Of a stretch of 64,000 nt of DNA, positions 45,124-55,363 are shown in pieces. The notes below the pieces were generated by a model. The model made no database searches. It was not told the DNA's origin and saw nothing but the letters and a program-made list of their open reading frames with translations. Each line of letters begins with the position of its first letter. Positions within the stretch are counted from its first letter, which is position 1. Source of the DNA: an uncultured Scytonema sp. (GTDB lineage: Bacteria; Cyanobacteriota; Cyanobacteriia; Cyanobacteriales; Nostocaceae); NCBI GenBank assembly GCA_937873135.1, contig CALMVQ010000071.1, positions 1 through 64,000 on the forward strand, in the 5' to 3' direction. A program made the translations under genes and the position numbers.

Positions 45124-46839
45124 ATGCTAATTCCACAATTACAAAAAGTTTTAATAACACCTATTACTCAAAAAAGCATGCAAAATCAATCTAGATTGAC
45201 TGTCATCTTTTGGTACAGTCTAAGTCTAACTTTTGCTATTGGTTATATTCTTATGGGGTGGTCACAAGCTTTTAGCAGTAAATATATAGTCAGCGACGAT
45301 GCACGGGAATATATTTCTTGGATGTATCGTTACTTTAACCCAGATTTATTTCCAGGAGATTTAATCGCTGATTATTTTCAGTCGGTGACACCAATTGGAT
45401 ATGGTATTCTTTATAAAATAATTGCGGCTTTAAATATCGATCTAACTTTTTTTAGCAAAATTTTTCCAATAGTACTGGGACTAATTACAACTAGCTATTG
45501 TTTTGTAGTTTGTATGCAGATATTACCAGTGCCAATGGTGGGGTTTATCGCATCTTTACTTTTAAATCAAAGTCTTTGCATGCATGATGACCTATTTTCT
45601 GCAACTCCTAGAGATTTTATTTATCCGCTATTTTTAGCTTTTCTATATTATTCAATACGGTCTTCTTGGTTTGGTATAATAATTGTAATTGCGCTCCAAT
45701 CTTTAATATACCCTTTAATAGCTTTTATTGATTTATTAATTTTATTTCTGAGATTATTTTGCTGGCAGAATGGGCAGATAAAAATTTCTCAGAGCCGAAA
45801 AGAGTTTATTTTATTTGCAGCAGCCATTATGATTGCTGGTATTGTAATTTTACCTTATGCCATTCAATCATCACAATTTGGTCCGGTAATTACTGCTGCT
45901 GTTGCGAGAACTATGCCAGAGTATTGGCATGGAGGAAGAGTCAGCTATTTTAGCCATAATATGATTACTTATTGGTTTGATGGTAGAGATAGCGGTTTTT
46001 TGGCTTTAATTACACCTCCTCAACTATTACTTGGTTTATTATTACCAATTCTCCTAAAATTTCCGTCTCACTTTCTCCTAACCAAGCAAGTGAAGGATAG
46101 TGTAAAACTATTACCACAGGTAGTAATAGCTAGTTTAATAATGTTTTTTACTGCTCATGCCTTAGCTTTTAAACTGCACTGGCCTAGCCGCTACACCCAT
46201 CATACTTTTAAAATGGTACTTGCTCTTGCCGCAGCAATCTCTATTACCTTGATTTTAGATACTACATTTCAATGGTTGAAACAAAATGGGAGCCAAATTT
46301 TAATCTTGGGGACTATTATGATCCTCGTTGCAGGACTCGTTTTATACCCTAACAGCTTAAAAGTTTTTCCCAAAATCCCTTATGTAGAGGGGAAAGTCCC
46401 AACATTATATAGTTTTTTGCAAAAGCAACCGCAAAATATTGTCATAGCTTCTACGTCTTCTGAAGCAGATAACATACCTATCTTTGCTCAAAGAACAATT
46501 TTAGTGGGTAAAGAATATGCTTTACCGATCCATACAAAATATTACGCTCAATTTCGCCAGCGGATGCTTGATCTTATTAATGCCCAATATACTGAAGATA
46601 TTAACCAGATTAAAGACTTTATCCAAAAATACCATGTAACTTTTTGGCTATTAGAACGTTCTGCATTCATTCCAGAATATATAACTAAAAACACTTGGCT
46701 ACAACAATATCAGCCAGCTGCACAACAAGCGAATGCAAAGTTACAGAAAGCTCTACCTGTCTTATTGACATTAATTAACTCTTGTGCAGTTTTTGAGACT
46801 GATAATTTAGTCTTTCTCAAAACAGAATGTATCAAGTAA
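45124..46839 (+). CDS. polytopic membrane protein, GT-C glycosyltransferase-like
   Basis: About 571 residues with 10-12 hydrophobic helices. An early extracytoplasmic loop carries SDDAREYISW, an acidic pair placed like the catalytic loop of GT-C glycosyltransferases, and a C-terminal soluble part of about 150 residues (from roughly 420) ends the protein. Conserved-looking HWPSRYTHHTFK lies in the last membrane block. No sugar donor can be assigned. ATG 45124 is used; ATG 45178 is possible. Spacing of 190 bases from the FtsK fusion and its different nature argue that it is not part of that operon. Confidence 0.6.
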   Translation: MLIPQLQKVLITPITQKSMQNQSRLTVIFWYSLSLTFAIGYILMGWSQAFSSKYIVSDDAREYISWMYRYFNPDLFPGDLIADYFQSVTPIGYGILYKIIAALNIDLTFFSKIFPIVLGLITTSYCFVVCMQILPVPMVGFIASLLLNQSLCMHDDLFSATPRDFIYPLFLAFLYYSIRSSWFGIIIVIALQSLIYPLIAFIDLLILFLRLFCWQNGQIKISQSRKEFILFAAAIMIAGIVILPYAIQSSQFGPVITAAVARTMPEYWHGGRVSYFSHNMITYWFDGRDSGFLALITPPQLLLGLLLPILLKFPSHFLLTKQVKDSVKLLPQVVIASLIMFFTAHALAFKLHWPSRYTHHTFKMVLALAAAISITLILDTTFQWLKQNGSQILILGTIMILVAGLVLYPNSLKVFPKIPYVEGKVPTLYSFLQKQPQNIVIASTSSEADNIPIFAQRTILVGKEYALPIHTKYYAQFRQRMLDLINAQYTEDINQIKDFIQKYHVTFWLLERSAFIPEYITKNTWLQQYQPAAQQANAKLQKALPVLLTLINSCAVFETDNLVFLKTECIK

Positions 46840-46880
46840 GTGTTCACGGGGGGGAGAAGAGCGGGCTGGTAATACCAACT

Positions 46881-47621
46881 CTACTTATTGACACCTTCAG
46901 TAAAAGAGTCAAGAATTTTTAGCATTGTTTTCTCAGCTAAGCCATCAATACGCTCCACTATATTACTAAAGGATGTAAACTTGCTTTTTTGACGCTCGCT
47001 GATTATTCTTTCGATTATTTGATTCTTGACCTTCAATCTTTTGAGCTTAGAAGTAAGCTCTGGTAAACTAAAAGTATTAACTGCCTCTAAGGGTTCAATC
47101 GGTTTTGGAAGTTTGGTTTCAACTTCCTTTAGTCTTTCATTAACTTTTTGAATTTCTAGCCTAAACTCTGCTTGCAACTCAAGCAGGCGGCTTTCACCTC
47201 GTAATTCTATGTTTGTTATACGAGTCTCTGTGTTAATAAGCCGTGATTCTGTAATGTTTGAAATAGAGCCGTTATCAATTAAACGAGTAGATAAGCTGGG
47301 AATAGCAGATTTTGATTTTCTAAGTAATTCTACTTGCTTTCTGATCAACTCCTCATTTTCAGGCTCAATAATAAAGACTCCAATCATCTCACCTTTACGA
47401 GGATCTATTTCTCTAGCTCTAGCAGCAGCGTGATACTCAAACTCCCCATCTATTACTTCGTATGACTGTAGACTGGTTCGGCGAACTACAATGGGGTTAA
47501 TTACTCCTTCTAATTCTAAAATTAATTTGGCTGTCTGTTCTATGTCATCATCTGAAAAGTTTGAACGAGACTGGGTAGAAGTGATTTTTTTAACAGCAAT
47601 AAGTGAAGTAGAAAGTTTCAT
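46881..47621 (-). CDS. parB: ParB-like partition protein
   Basis: The 246-residue product has a ParB/sulfiredoxin-like N-terminal domain (residues 1-100; [20 protein letters not shown] and the following [11 protein letters not shown]). A long coiled-coil region (120-180) and a helical end (residues 195-246) with [20 protein letters not shown] follow. A classic central helix-turn-helix is not evident. Its start overlaps the parA stop by four bases (ATGA), so the two are translationally coupled. It likely binds a centromere-like site, which I could not locate. Confidence 0.8.
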   Translation of the reverse strand: MKLSTSLIAVKKITSTQSRSNFSDDDIEQTAKLILELEGVINPIVVRRTSLQSYEVIDGEFEYHAAARAREIDPRKGEMIGVFIIEPENEELIRKQVELLRKSKSAIPSLSTRLIDNGSISNITESRLINTETRITNIELRGESRLLELQAEFRLEIQKVNERLKEVETKLPKPIEPLEAVNTFSLPELTSKLKRLKVKNQIIERIISERQKSKFTSFSNIVERIDGLAEKTMLKILDSFTEGVNK

Positions 47622-48478
47622 GAGGACATTCCTATTTTTCGTAATACTTCTTTTGCTAGCGACTCAAATTCTTGAGCCGAAGTTGACTCCGGTTTAAAAT
47701 CTATCACTGACATGGGATCGGCTATCTCCAGATTGCCAACCATCTGAATTTTTTCAGCACACTTAGCTAAATCATCTCTCTCATAAATAATAGTATCCAT
47801 GACATTCAGACCATACCTATTAGGAATTACCTCTAATCGTTGTGGTAAAGTATGTTTTATGAATTGGTTATTAGTCGATATTTTGCAAGCAAGAACTCCT
47901 ATAATCTCTATAGGCTGTTTTCTGATTTGCTTTCTATATGCATTAATATTTTTGAGAAATTCTTTAACATTTACTAGTCCTTGATTCGCAAAAGGCTTCA
48001 AGTCTGATGGAATTATCAGAAAATCTGCAGCTATCAAAGCAATTTTTGCGTAAAGGTTTAAAGAAGGTGGTGTATCAATCAGTACAACATCGTATTGATT
48101 TTCTACTTCTTCAAATTTCTCAATTAGTATCATCCTGCTATAATCAAGACTAATTAAATCATTTTCATATTTCATCAAATCGATGTGTGCCGGAACTACA
48201 TCGATTTCTGGACTACAAAAATTGGAGTTTCTTGCTATTTCTGAAATAGGATAAAATTCTTCTGATTGCAATATCTGTAGAATATTAGCTTCTTTTATAT
48301 CATCAAACTGTTCATCATCAAATTTGACTAACCCTGTAGCAAATGTAGTGTTAGCTTGGCTGTCAAGATCAATCACCAACACTCTTTTCCCTTTCTTACG
48401 AATAGCCGCCGCAAGGTTGACTACAGTTGTTGTTTTACCTACACCACCTTTATTGTGATATATTGCAATTACTTTCAT
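47618..48478 (-). CDS. parA: ParA family partition ATPase
   Basis: The 286-residue ATPase has the deviant Walker A motif [18 protein letters not shown] at the N-terminus, DLDSQANTT as A', and Walker [12 protein letters not shown] near 135. It is of the short type without an N-terminal DNA-binding extension. With the overlapping parB-like gene it forms a partition pair, typical of plasmids and integrated elements. The upstream region (48479-48620) is AT-rich and would hold the promoter. A second, unrelated parA lies at 57598. Confidence 0.9.
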   Translation of the reverse strand: MKVIAIYHNKGGVGKTTTVVNLAAAIRKKGKRVLVIDLDSQANTTFATGLVKFDDEQFDDIKEANILQILQSEEFYPISEIARNSNFCSPEIDVVPAHIDLMKYENDLISLDYSRMILIEKFEEVENQYDVVLIDTPPSLNLYAKIALIAADFLIIPSDLKPFANQGLVNVKEFLKNINAYRKQIRKQPIEIIGVLACKISTNNQFIKHTLPQRLEVIPNRYGLNVMDTIIYERDDLAKCAEKIQMVGNLEIADPMSVIDFKPESTSAQEFESLAKEVLRKIGMSS

Positions 48479-48620
48479 TGAATATTACCTCTTGTTTTCA
48501 TAACTTGAATGAGATTGTTTTTGATTTTTAGTTGTCTTTTTCTATTTACATTTTTTGCTCTTTCTCCTTTTTTTACTTTTGGAAAATTATTTCTACTAAT
48601 TTACTGCATAATGTATCGCT

Positions 48621-48770
48621 CATAAATGAGTGGTGAAAATTATTTTTTTACCGAACCACCCTGACGCTCGTACCCCTTCGGGGAAGCAAGCTACGCATGA
48701 TTGCGTCTCCGCTACTGAGCAGAGAAGATCGCCAAGAAAATAAAGAGAGATAATTTCACAACTGATGCAC
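48621..48770. repeat. MITE-like element, copy 2
   Basis: The left end CATAAATGAGTGGTGAAAA and the right end TTTCACAACTGATGCACG match the ends of the 96-bp element at 4263-4358. The inside is longer and contains a GC-rich insertion with GACGCTC and CCCCTTCGGGG words. The repeat word AATACAGTTCAGTTA lies further right near 48887. No gene is seen in 48771-49000. Confidence 0.6.
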
Positions 48771-49000
48771 GTACTGCTATATGATGTATCCTATTTTCAA
48801 CTTCTTTGCCAGAATATGGAAATACTAGCTGAATATTATCGTCTCTGACTTTTTTATAAATTCTGCGATCGCACTTTCTCAGTCCAATACAGTTCAGTTA
48901 AGATAAATTACCTACCATTAACTTATGGAGAGACACGCAATTGCGCGTCTCGAAACAACCGAAAATTCCTACCGATCAGCTTTAAATGAACCGCATTGCT

Positions 49001-49104
49001 TCTGAGTCTACTCGTTCGTTATTCCCTGCAACATCGACAAATTGCCCTAGTTATCCCCAAACCAGCCACTTTTTCAGAGTTTGAGGAGATGCAATGGTTG
49101 TATT
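49001..49104 (+). pseudogene. decayed copy of the FtsK-motor segment
   Basis: About 100 bases match 44340-44444 of the nuclease-translocase fusion at roughly nine in ten positions (shared runs GTCTACTCGTTCGTTATTCC and ACAAATTGCCCT). The match covers the stretch after Walker A through DPKRVTFPEF to EWLY. It ends exactly where the MITE-like terminal repeat starts at 49105. Confidence 0.85.
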
Positions 49105-49186
49105 AACCCACATTCCGCACTTCATATAGTAGTATACATAAGCTACATTTTAAAAAATCCTAAATTCTAATTTAGACACCTAAGTA

Positions 49187-51123
49187 CTGGAGTTTAGACT
49201 AGTTCGCGGTGCGAAACTCAAAACCTTTACAGTGATTAAAATACACGATATCTGATCTGTATAGACCCTCAACAGCCACATATTGATTCTGAGATTCTCT
49301 TAGTACAAATGAACCAAACAGACCAGTTGGCAAAAATTTTGTCAGGATAAATTAATTTTTAAAAATTAATTTATCAAAAATAATCAAATTAGAGCGAATA
49401 AAAGTATGTTCACTGTGTGAATATTTTTCTAGACACAGGACTTTTACTCGATGTTACGTAAGAAATATGAAATTGATAAAGATTTTTTTATTCTGATTCA
49501 GTTAGTTGGACCTCTGGATGATTCCATGTCAGAAATAGATAAAATTCTAGCAAATGAACAATTATTTAAGTTAATAGAATCTGATTTATCGTTGCGCTAC
49601 CCAAAAACAACTAAAACTGGGAGACATTCTACTCCTGTAGAAGTCATATTCAGAATGTTAGTGATAAAACACTTACGTGGTTTGAGTTATGAAAAGGTTA
49701 TTTTCAATGTGAACGAAAGTTTAATCTTGAGACAATTTTGCCGAATTTATTTTCATCCTATTCCAGATAAAAGTACTTTGATTCGATGGTCAAATCAAAT
49801 TAGTCAAAAGACTTTGGAGGAATTTAATCAGCATCTAACTACATATGCGACACAGCTACAAATCACGAGCGGGTAAAAAGCTGAGAACAGATGGTACGGT
49901 TGTGGCAACGAATATTCACTTTCCCTCTGACAACACTCTAGCGCGTAGATAGCGTCAGAGTTATTAGTCGGCTTTTATTGCAAGCAAAAGAAATTCTCTT
50001 GGTAACTTTAACATCTATTAATACAAGTCTTTTTCGCAATCGTCTCCGCACCGCTAGAAGAATTTCAAGATCAATTGATAGTCTCTCTAAAACTAAAAAT
50101 AAGTCAGGCAGTCAAAAAAGACAACAAGCTTACTCTAAATTGATTAAACTGACTCAAGCTAGCTTCAAACAAGCTGAAAAAGTGCAGAAAATTCTTTCGG
50201 ATTCACAACTACTTGATTGTCAAACTATTCAGCAAAAGTTTACCCTGTTTTTACCACGTATAGAACAAGTGATTAAACAAGCTTCTCGGCGCGTTATCCA
50301 GAAAGAAACTGTGCCATCTACTGAAAAAATAGTCAGTATATTTGAAGTACATACTGATATTATCTGTCGTGGAAAAGTTAACGTTGAGGTGGAGTTCGGT
50401 CATAAAGTTTGGTTAGATGAAGTAGACGGTGGAATTATTAGTAATTATCGGATTTTAAAAGGAAATCCTCATGATACTCAACAATTGATTCCTAGCCTTG
50501 ATCAGCATATAAAAAATTTTGGATATCCACCCACGACTGTGACTGCTGATCGCGGTGTTTATTCTCAAAGTAATGAGAATTATGCTCAACAGCTAGGAAT
50601 TAAAGATGTTATTTTACCTAAAGGTGGTTATCGCAACTCCGAGCGAATTCAATCTGAAAGAAAAAGAAGATTTAAAAAAGCTCGTCATTGGCATAATGGC
50701 GTGGAAGGACGTATCAGTTTTCTCAAACGTTGCTTCGGATTAGAACGTTGTTTATATCGCGGAGAATCTGGGTTTTCTCGTTGGGTTGGCTGGGGAATTA
50801 TAGCTCACAATTTAATGATTATGAGCCGTAGTCTCATCAAAAATGAATCCCAGGAAAATCAGAAATATCGAAGTTGAAAGCTGATCACAACTAAACAACT
50901 GATATGAGCGATTCTTTTTTTTAACTCACGTTTATTATAGGAGTTTTCTATCTCATGTGCTCCGAAGTTGAATCTTAATTCATCTCTGTTTTTATCTAAA
51001 CTTTATTAATATTTCATTACTCAGAAAGGAGGATCTATTCTCCACAGGTAAATCTTCAAATTCCATTATTTTTTCAACTAATTTGTTCAACAGTTTCGCA
51101 CCGCGAACTAGTCTAAACTCCAG
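49187..51123 (+). mobile_element. insertion sequence with 32-bp TIRs and 6-bp target duplication
   Basis: The 1937-bp element is bounded by perfect 32-bp inverted repeats (49187-49218, starting CTGGAGTTTAGACTAG, and 51092-51123). It is flanked by the direct repeat TAAGTA (49181-49186 and 51124-51129). It encodes one transposase, now frameshifted. Intact repeats and duplication point to a recent insertion. I place it in the ISNCY group on the transposase sequence. Confidence 0.92.
49451..50877 (+). pseudogene. ISNCY-like transposase, frameshifted
   Basis: Two frames make one DDE transposase. The first (49451-49876) gives GRHSTPVEVIFRMLVIKHLR and SRAGKKLRTDGTVV only after a shift near 49870; the second (49978-50877) gives FGHKVWLDEVDGGI, TVTADRGVYSQ and HWHNGVEGRISFLKRCFG. 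Candidate catalytic acids are the aspartates of TDGTVV and TADRG and the glutamate of GVEGR. A second disruption lies around 49935 where GCGCGTAGATAGCG replaces expected coding. The element is therefore probably non-autonomous in this copy. Confidence 0.85.
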
Positions 51124-51337
51124 TAAGTAACCATCAAGAAAAATAAATTATGTAAGAAAAAATGCCCAGCTTTGATATATTACATTCTGAAGTGCGGAAT
51201 GTGGGTTTTAATATAATGTTAATAACAACATACTTGAATCCAAGTACTTAACCCTCTTTTATAACTCTAAGACTTACTTACGCATGATACATAAGTACTA
51301 CACGCAATTTGGGTATTTCAGCCATCTTTAGCAGTTA

Positions 51338-51372
51338 GCGATGCCAAAGGCAACGGCTTCAGCCGTATCGCC
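51338..51372. repeat. dispersed palindromic repeat, copy 2
   Basis: GCGATGCC, then GGCAACGGCTTCAGCCGT and ATCGCC match the unit at 177-211 behind the photolyase gene. It lies in a gap (51208-51465) with no gene. Confidence 0.6.
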
Positions 51373-51465
51373 TAGGAGTGCAAGTAAATTAGGGTTATGC
51401 GAAGCGCCTGAAACTACCAAATCTCGTGCGTTATATTATGGTTATTTTGTACAGTGCGTAAGTTC

Positions 51466-51701
51466 TATCGGCTTGGCATTTGGGATTTATAACCCAATTG
51501 CAATTCATTGAGAACGAGAAATTCGCCGTGATCAAGACTCTCGACGCGGATGAGTACATCACTTTCTCTACCGATTCACTGGAACTCTGAGTTAAGTATT
51601 TCCTCTGCAACGACATGGGGAATTTGTGTTACCCATTTTACCCAATTGTCGGGGGCGAGGCTAATTAGGCGTTTGCTGCTGACATCGGTAGGTTTTGGCA
51701 T
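51466..51701 (-). pseudogene. Rpn/DUF-type nuclease gene fragment (duplicate)
   Basis: The minus strand reads KRLISLAPDNWVKWVTQIP as in the gene next door, with one in-frame stop replacing a tryptophan (TGG to TGA after NSEFQ) and a second stop after KSQMPSR. It matches the first 80 codons of the gene ending at 52653 and its upstream flank to about 51775. It is a partial tandem duplicate. Confidence 0.85.
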
Positions 51702-51782
51702 CGGGAATGTGGATGTCCTCACGCAGTGTCACTCATGATACATTAGATACAGTCAAACCTACACAATATATCTGGCATCGTA

Positions 51783-52653
51783 CTAAATCAGTTGTTGCAA
51801 TTCTTCAACTGTATTGGCGGCGATCGCACTACGCAGAATCGCTTTTAAGCTTTCTAAATCTGAAATAGGCGAGATTTGTGACATCAGTTGTAAGCCGTCA
51901 CTACCGAATTTCATCTCTAGAGTCATTTCAATATTTGATAACATTTGCTCAAGTTTTCCGCGTTTTTCACCTCTAATTTCGCCACGTATTTCCCCTTCTT
52001 GTAGAATTTCCTGATACCAAGGCGAATCACGCAATACTGTCATATCCCACCTCATGATTTGTTGGACTAACGCACTGTCTATTACAAACGTAGCAAAAAA
52101 TGCTAGGACCGTTTCTAGTTGGCTTAATTGTTCATCCGCTTGCAATAAGCGCAATGCGCGCGCGAATTTTCAACTCATCTTCACCGCCTTTAAGAATCGG
52201 TACGAAGGGAAGTAAGGAGGGTAATGGTTGTTCAAAGGCGATGTTAACATCAACCTCCCACAGATTGATGACGCGGTAGTCTTGACGTACTTGTAACCCA
52301 GCGATATTAGACGAATATTGCGTCGGAATTACTGTATCACTCGTTTTGAGGATATTAATCAGTACAGGATAGGTTGGTAAGTTATATTTTTCTTCCGCAA
52401 GTGCGGCATAGGCACGCATCCGGCGTGGCATTTGGGATTTATAGCGCAATTGCAATTCATTGAGGACGAGAAATTTGCCGTACTCAAGACTCTCGACGCG
52501 GATGAGTACATCACTTTCTCTACCGATCCACTGGAACTCTGAGTTAAGGATTTCCCCTGCAACGACATCGGGGATTTGTGTTACCCATTTTACCCAATTG
52601 TCGGGGGCGAGGCTAATTAAGCGTTTGGTGCTGACATCGGCAGGTTTTGGCAT
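51783..52653 (-). pseudogene. Rpn family recombination-promoting nuclease, frameshifted
   Basis: The first frame starts MPKPADVSTKRLISLAPDNW and carries FLVLNELQLRYKSQMPRRMR, the expected PD-(D/E)XK region of Rpn/YhgA-like proteins. The second frame (from 52154) continues LLQADEQLSQLETVLAFFAT and ends in a DUF4351-like helical tail (MLSNIEMTLEMKFG, ISDLESLKAILR). The frames join at a CGCGCGCGC tract (52155-52165), where a one-base loss or two-base gain explains the shift. Except for this, the gene is complete. Rpn proteins promote RecA-independent recombination in E. coli. A GTG start 30 bases earlier is possible. Confidence 0.8.
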
Positions 52654-52924
52654 GAAGAATGTGGTGTACTCACGTAGTGTCACTCATGATACATTAGATA
52701 CAGTCAAACCTACACAACATATACCACCTAAAGTAGTCTGTGAATATATTTCCTTAAAATAATAAATTTTTTGGATTCATTGCGTTCTCTTGGTTAGGGG
52801 TGGATTGACTGTAATTAGATTCAGGCTGACTCATTAGCTTACCCTTGTTACCTTATCTCAGATTACGGCGAATTTTATACTCAAAATAAACTAGGTCATC
52901 ATAATCCAATAGGGTTGGTGAATC

Positions 52925-53775
52925 GCGAAATTTATCTGTTGAGAGATGCAGGGGATGCAGGAGGAGAGATAAAAGGCTTAACTGAACCCTGTATTGCCTT
53001 ATAATCTTCATCTCGTCCCAAATCAAGCATTCCTTGGTTGTCATAAAATTTTTCAGCTTCAGGTAGAGAATTTAACCCTACTTTACGAGTAGCGATCGCG
53101 TAACTCTTTGAGATTTTGTAGCACTTGTGCTGCTGTTACCTCCACCGTCATTGTTCCCATTCCAATTGGTTTACCACCACCTACCTTAAGAGCAATAGGA
53201 TATTTTGGATCTTGTCCTAGCACAATTAACAGAGTACCAAGTTCTTCTGACTTCAAATTCTTAAAATGTAACTCACTTATAAAGGTGTACTCTTTTGCTG
53301 CTTGCTGAATAGTAATGCCTTGATTTTGACCTTTATCAATTGCTCTGATCGTGTGATAATACATCACCTTGCCAATTTAGCTGAACACCAAAACCTAAAT
53401 TCATTTCTTCAGCCCGGATGGGAGTAGGTTGATTATCAGGTTTCAAAAAGCCGTATTTTTCCGCTTCGGCATCTGGTAAAAACTCTCCTGCCCCTAGCAG
53501 TAAAGTCCAATCCCACTCTCCTGAATTTCCTAGCTGCCTAATTTTTCGAGCTTCAGCGTTTAAAACACAACCAGGATATTGCACTGTAGCCGAGTTATAT
53601 TTTACTGTAAACTTCCAGGTAAATAAATTGAGCGTCCTCCTGCATAATAAGTCTCAACAAATTTCATATCTGGCTTGGTGGGATCAGCACATTCTTTACC
53701 TGATTGAATGAGAATTAGTCCATTAGGAATTAGGGTTAAATTAATAGTGCAATGGTTGACGAATCTTTTGTGCAT
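52925..53775 (-). pseudogene. type III CRISPR RAMP (Cas7-like) protein remnant
   Basis: The minus strand gives ordered pieces of a RAMP protein. 53602-53775 reads LTLIPNGLILIQSGKECADP and GGRSIYLPGSLQ then stop, a Cas7-like N-terminus. 53336-53584 continues RQLGNSGEWDWTLLLGAGEF and EEMNLGFGVQLNWQG. After a shift, 53083-53367 reads EYTFISELHFKNLKSEELG and KVGGGKPIGMGTMTVE, the glycine-rich loop of the RAMP fold. A last shift leads to LPEAEKFYDNQGMLDLG. At least one internal deletion and two frameshifts are present. It resembles TIGR03986 or Csx7-type subunits. No array or cas10 is nearby. Confidence 0.8.
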
Positions 53776-53884
53776 AGTTGTTTTGTAAAAATATAATGAA
53801 CCGCAGAGACCCCCCAGAATGCTAAGGAAGAGAGAAGAGAGTTATTTATGCCGTAGTTACACAAATAGTGAAATAGCTATAAGA

Positions 53885-54505
53885 TTAAACAGTAACTAGA
53901 TTATTTAGCTGCACTTCACACTGTTGAAAAACATAGTTGACAGCAGCAAAGAGTTTATCAAGCTCATAAATAGTGTAAGGGGTGTTCTCTTTAGTCAATA
54001 ATTCCGCATCCAGCTTGCCGAATTGCCAGCGATCGCCATTAGAGACAATGCCAAATATAGTTATTGGTAATTCTCCATTCAGTCTTTGTGCAGCAATCAT
54101 TTCTGCTAAACATTGTGCCCAACCTGCTTCAAAGTTATCCTGCTTGGCTTCTACTAAAATGAAGTAGGGCTTATCAAAAACTACTTTTCCCAATGGAGAA
54201 CGTTTAGCTAAAATATATTCAGGATAACCTGAGAGTTTTTCATCATAAGTGAGAGATTGATGACTCCACAAAGTAAACTTGCTGCTGTATCGCTTCCAAA
54301 CTTCCTTTAAAACAGGGTAGATTAAGTTTTCACAAATAGCATATTCTGAGTTATTAACAACTCCTTCTCGCATTACAGTTTGTAAATCTTCTCGAAAGTA
54401 ATCTGAGACATGAAACTCAGCTTCACTCATGAAATTGAATTCAGTATATTTAACCTGAAATTCTTTCAGGACCTCGCCTATTGTTTTGTAACTACTGAAC
54501 GCCAT
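53885..54505 (-). CDS. PD-(D/E)XK nuclease-like protein, unknown role
   Basis: About 206 residues. YFILVEAKQDNFEAGWAQCL has the Glu-x-Lys of restriction-enzyme-like nucleases, followed by QRLNGELPITIFGIVSNGDR, typical of these folds; a preceding aspartate is likely in the SGYPEYILAK region but I cannot place it. The start is set at ATG 54505 (MAFSSYKTIGEVL); the frame is open 15 codons more. It shares the strand with 54540-55031 upstream, 34 bases away, and may form an operon with it. Confidence 0.6.
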   Translation of the reverse strand: MAFSSYKTIGEVLKEFQVKYTEFNFMSEAEFHVSDYFREDLQTVMREGVVNNSEYAICENLIYPVLKEVWKRYSSKFTLWSHQSLTYDEKLSGYPEYILAKRSPLGKVVFDKPYFILVEAKQDNFEAGWAQCLAEMIAAQRLNGELPITIFGIVSNGDRWQFGKLDAELLTKENTPYTIYELDKLFAAVNYVFQQCEVQLNNLVTV

Positions 54506-54539
54506 GTTGCTATTCTCAACAAATTTACTATGTAGGTAT

Positions 54540-55031
54540 TTAATGCACAACGAATTTGAGAGGAGGACTTGACCAAGTTCGTATACTCAACTCTGCAGAT
54601 TGTTTTGCATCAGAATCTGCAATTACTTTAATCGCGTCTTCAAGTAGAAAAAGCCGATTTACTACTTGAGCATGAAAATACCACTTTTCCTTTGTAACAT
54701 CTCTTAACTGCCATTCATAGTCCATCACTAAATTTTGTACGTTATTCCAGGCTTCATCTGATAACTCAGTTCCTGACGGCAATTCTATTTGAAAATCAAT
54801 CCAGTGAAGATTTGGAAATCTCGCAGCTACAGCCCTTACCCTTTTAACATTGACCACATTAACTAACTTGTGTACCAGTTTTCTTACTTCATGAACTGTT
54901 TCAGTACTTGATGATGCTTTTAATTCTATCAAGTATAAGGAAGAATATGTATGAATTTCACTCCAAGTGATGTTTGTCTTATAAATTGGTAGAGAATGCT
55001 TCTCTGTTGAATTCGTACTTACAATCATCAT
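54540..55031 (-). CDS. hypothetical protein
   Basis: The 163-residue product has alternating beta and helical segments (YSSLYLIELKASSSTETVHE, HWIDFQIELPSGTELSDEAW) and no known motif. A probable partner of the nuclease-like gene downstream. It begins at ATGATG behind AAAGGATGA. Length and codon use look like a real gene. Confidence 0.5.
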   Translation of the reverse strand: MMIVSTNSTEKHSLPIYKTNITWSEIHTYSSLYLIELKASSSTETVHEVRKLVHKLVNVVNVKRVRAVAARFPNLHWIDFQIELPSGTELSDEAWNNVQNLVMDYEWQLRDVTKEKWYFHAQVVNRLFLLEDAIKVIADSDAKQSAELSIRTWSSPPLKFVVH

Positions 55032-55074
55032 TCATCCTTTAAACATTCATTGCATGCGATCGCTCAAACTTTGA

Positions 55075-55233
55075 TTATTCTATTGTGGGAACGGTTGTGG
55101 TAGCTTGTGAAATTTTATTATTCAGGTGCTCAATCAGTTGTCGCACCCATTCGTCTTTATAATCCATAGCATCCTCGTAAGCGGTTTCATCTTCCATCAC
55201 TAATTTATGGAGGTACTCCAGTTTTGAGAACAT
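55075..55233 (-). CDS. small ORF with strong ribosome site
   Basis: A 52-residue frame, MFSKLEYLHKLVMEDETAYE at the start, all helical and rich in acidic and aromatic residues. GGAGGGCG lies right before the ATG. No family is recognised. It lies in a gap between cas-related and unknown genes and may be a small accessory protein. Confidence 0.5.
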   Translation of the reverse strand: MFSKLEYLHKLVMEDETAYEDAMDYKDEWVRQLIEHLNNKISQATTTVPTIE

Positions 55234-55363
55234 CGCCCTCCAAATTTATTTGGTAAGTAGACATGAATTCCTAGATGGTATGTGACAAATTCTATGAGCA
55301 GGGAAAGCTGTAATAATTGCCTAATAATGCTGCTAACTTCTTACCTCGTCGCTATGCAACAAC

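Larger units (their letters stand above)
49105..51207. mobile_element. MITE-like element interrupted by an IS
   Basis: AACCCACATTCCGCACTTCA at 49105-49124 has its exact complement at 51188-51207. Without the inserted IS (49187-51123 plus one target duplication) the unit would be about 160 bp, AT-rich and non-coding. These look like terminal repeats of another transposon family. Confidence 0.75.

Noticed and set aside
48479-48620. parS centromere sites near parA-parB
   Set aside because: No iterated palindrome or known parS consensus was seen upstream of the pair.
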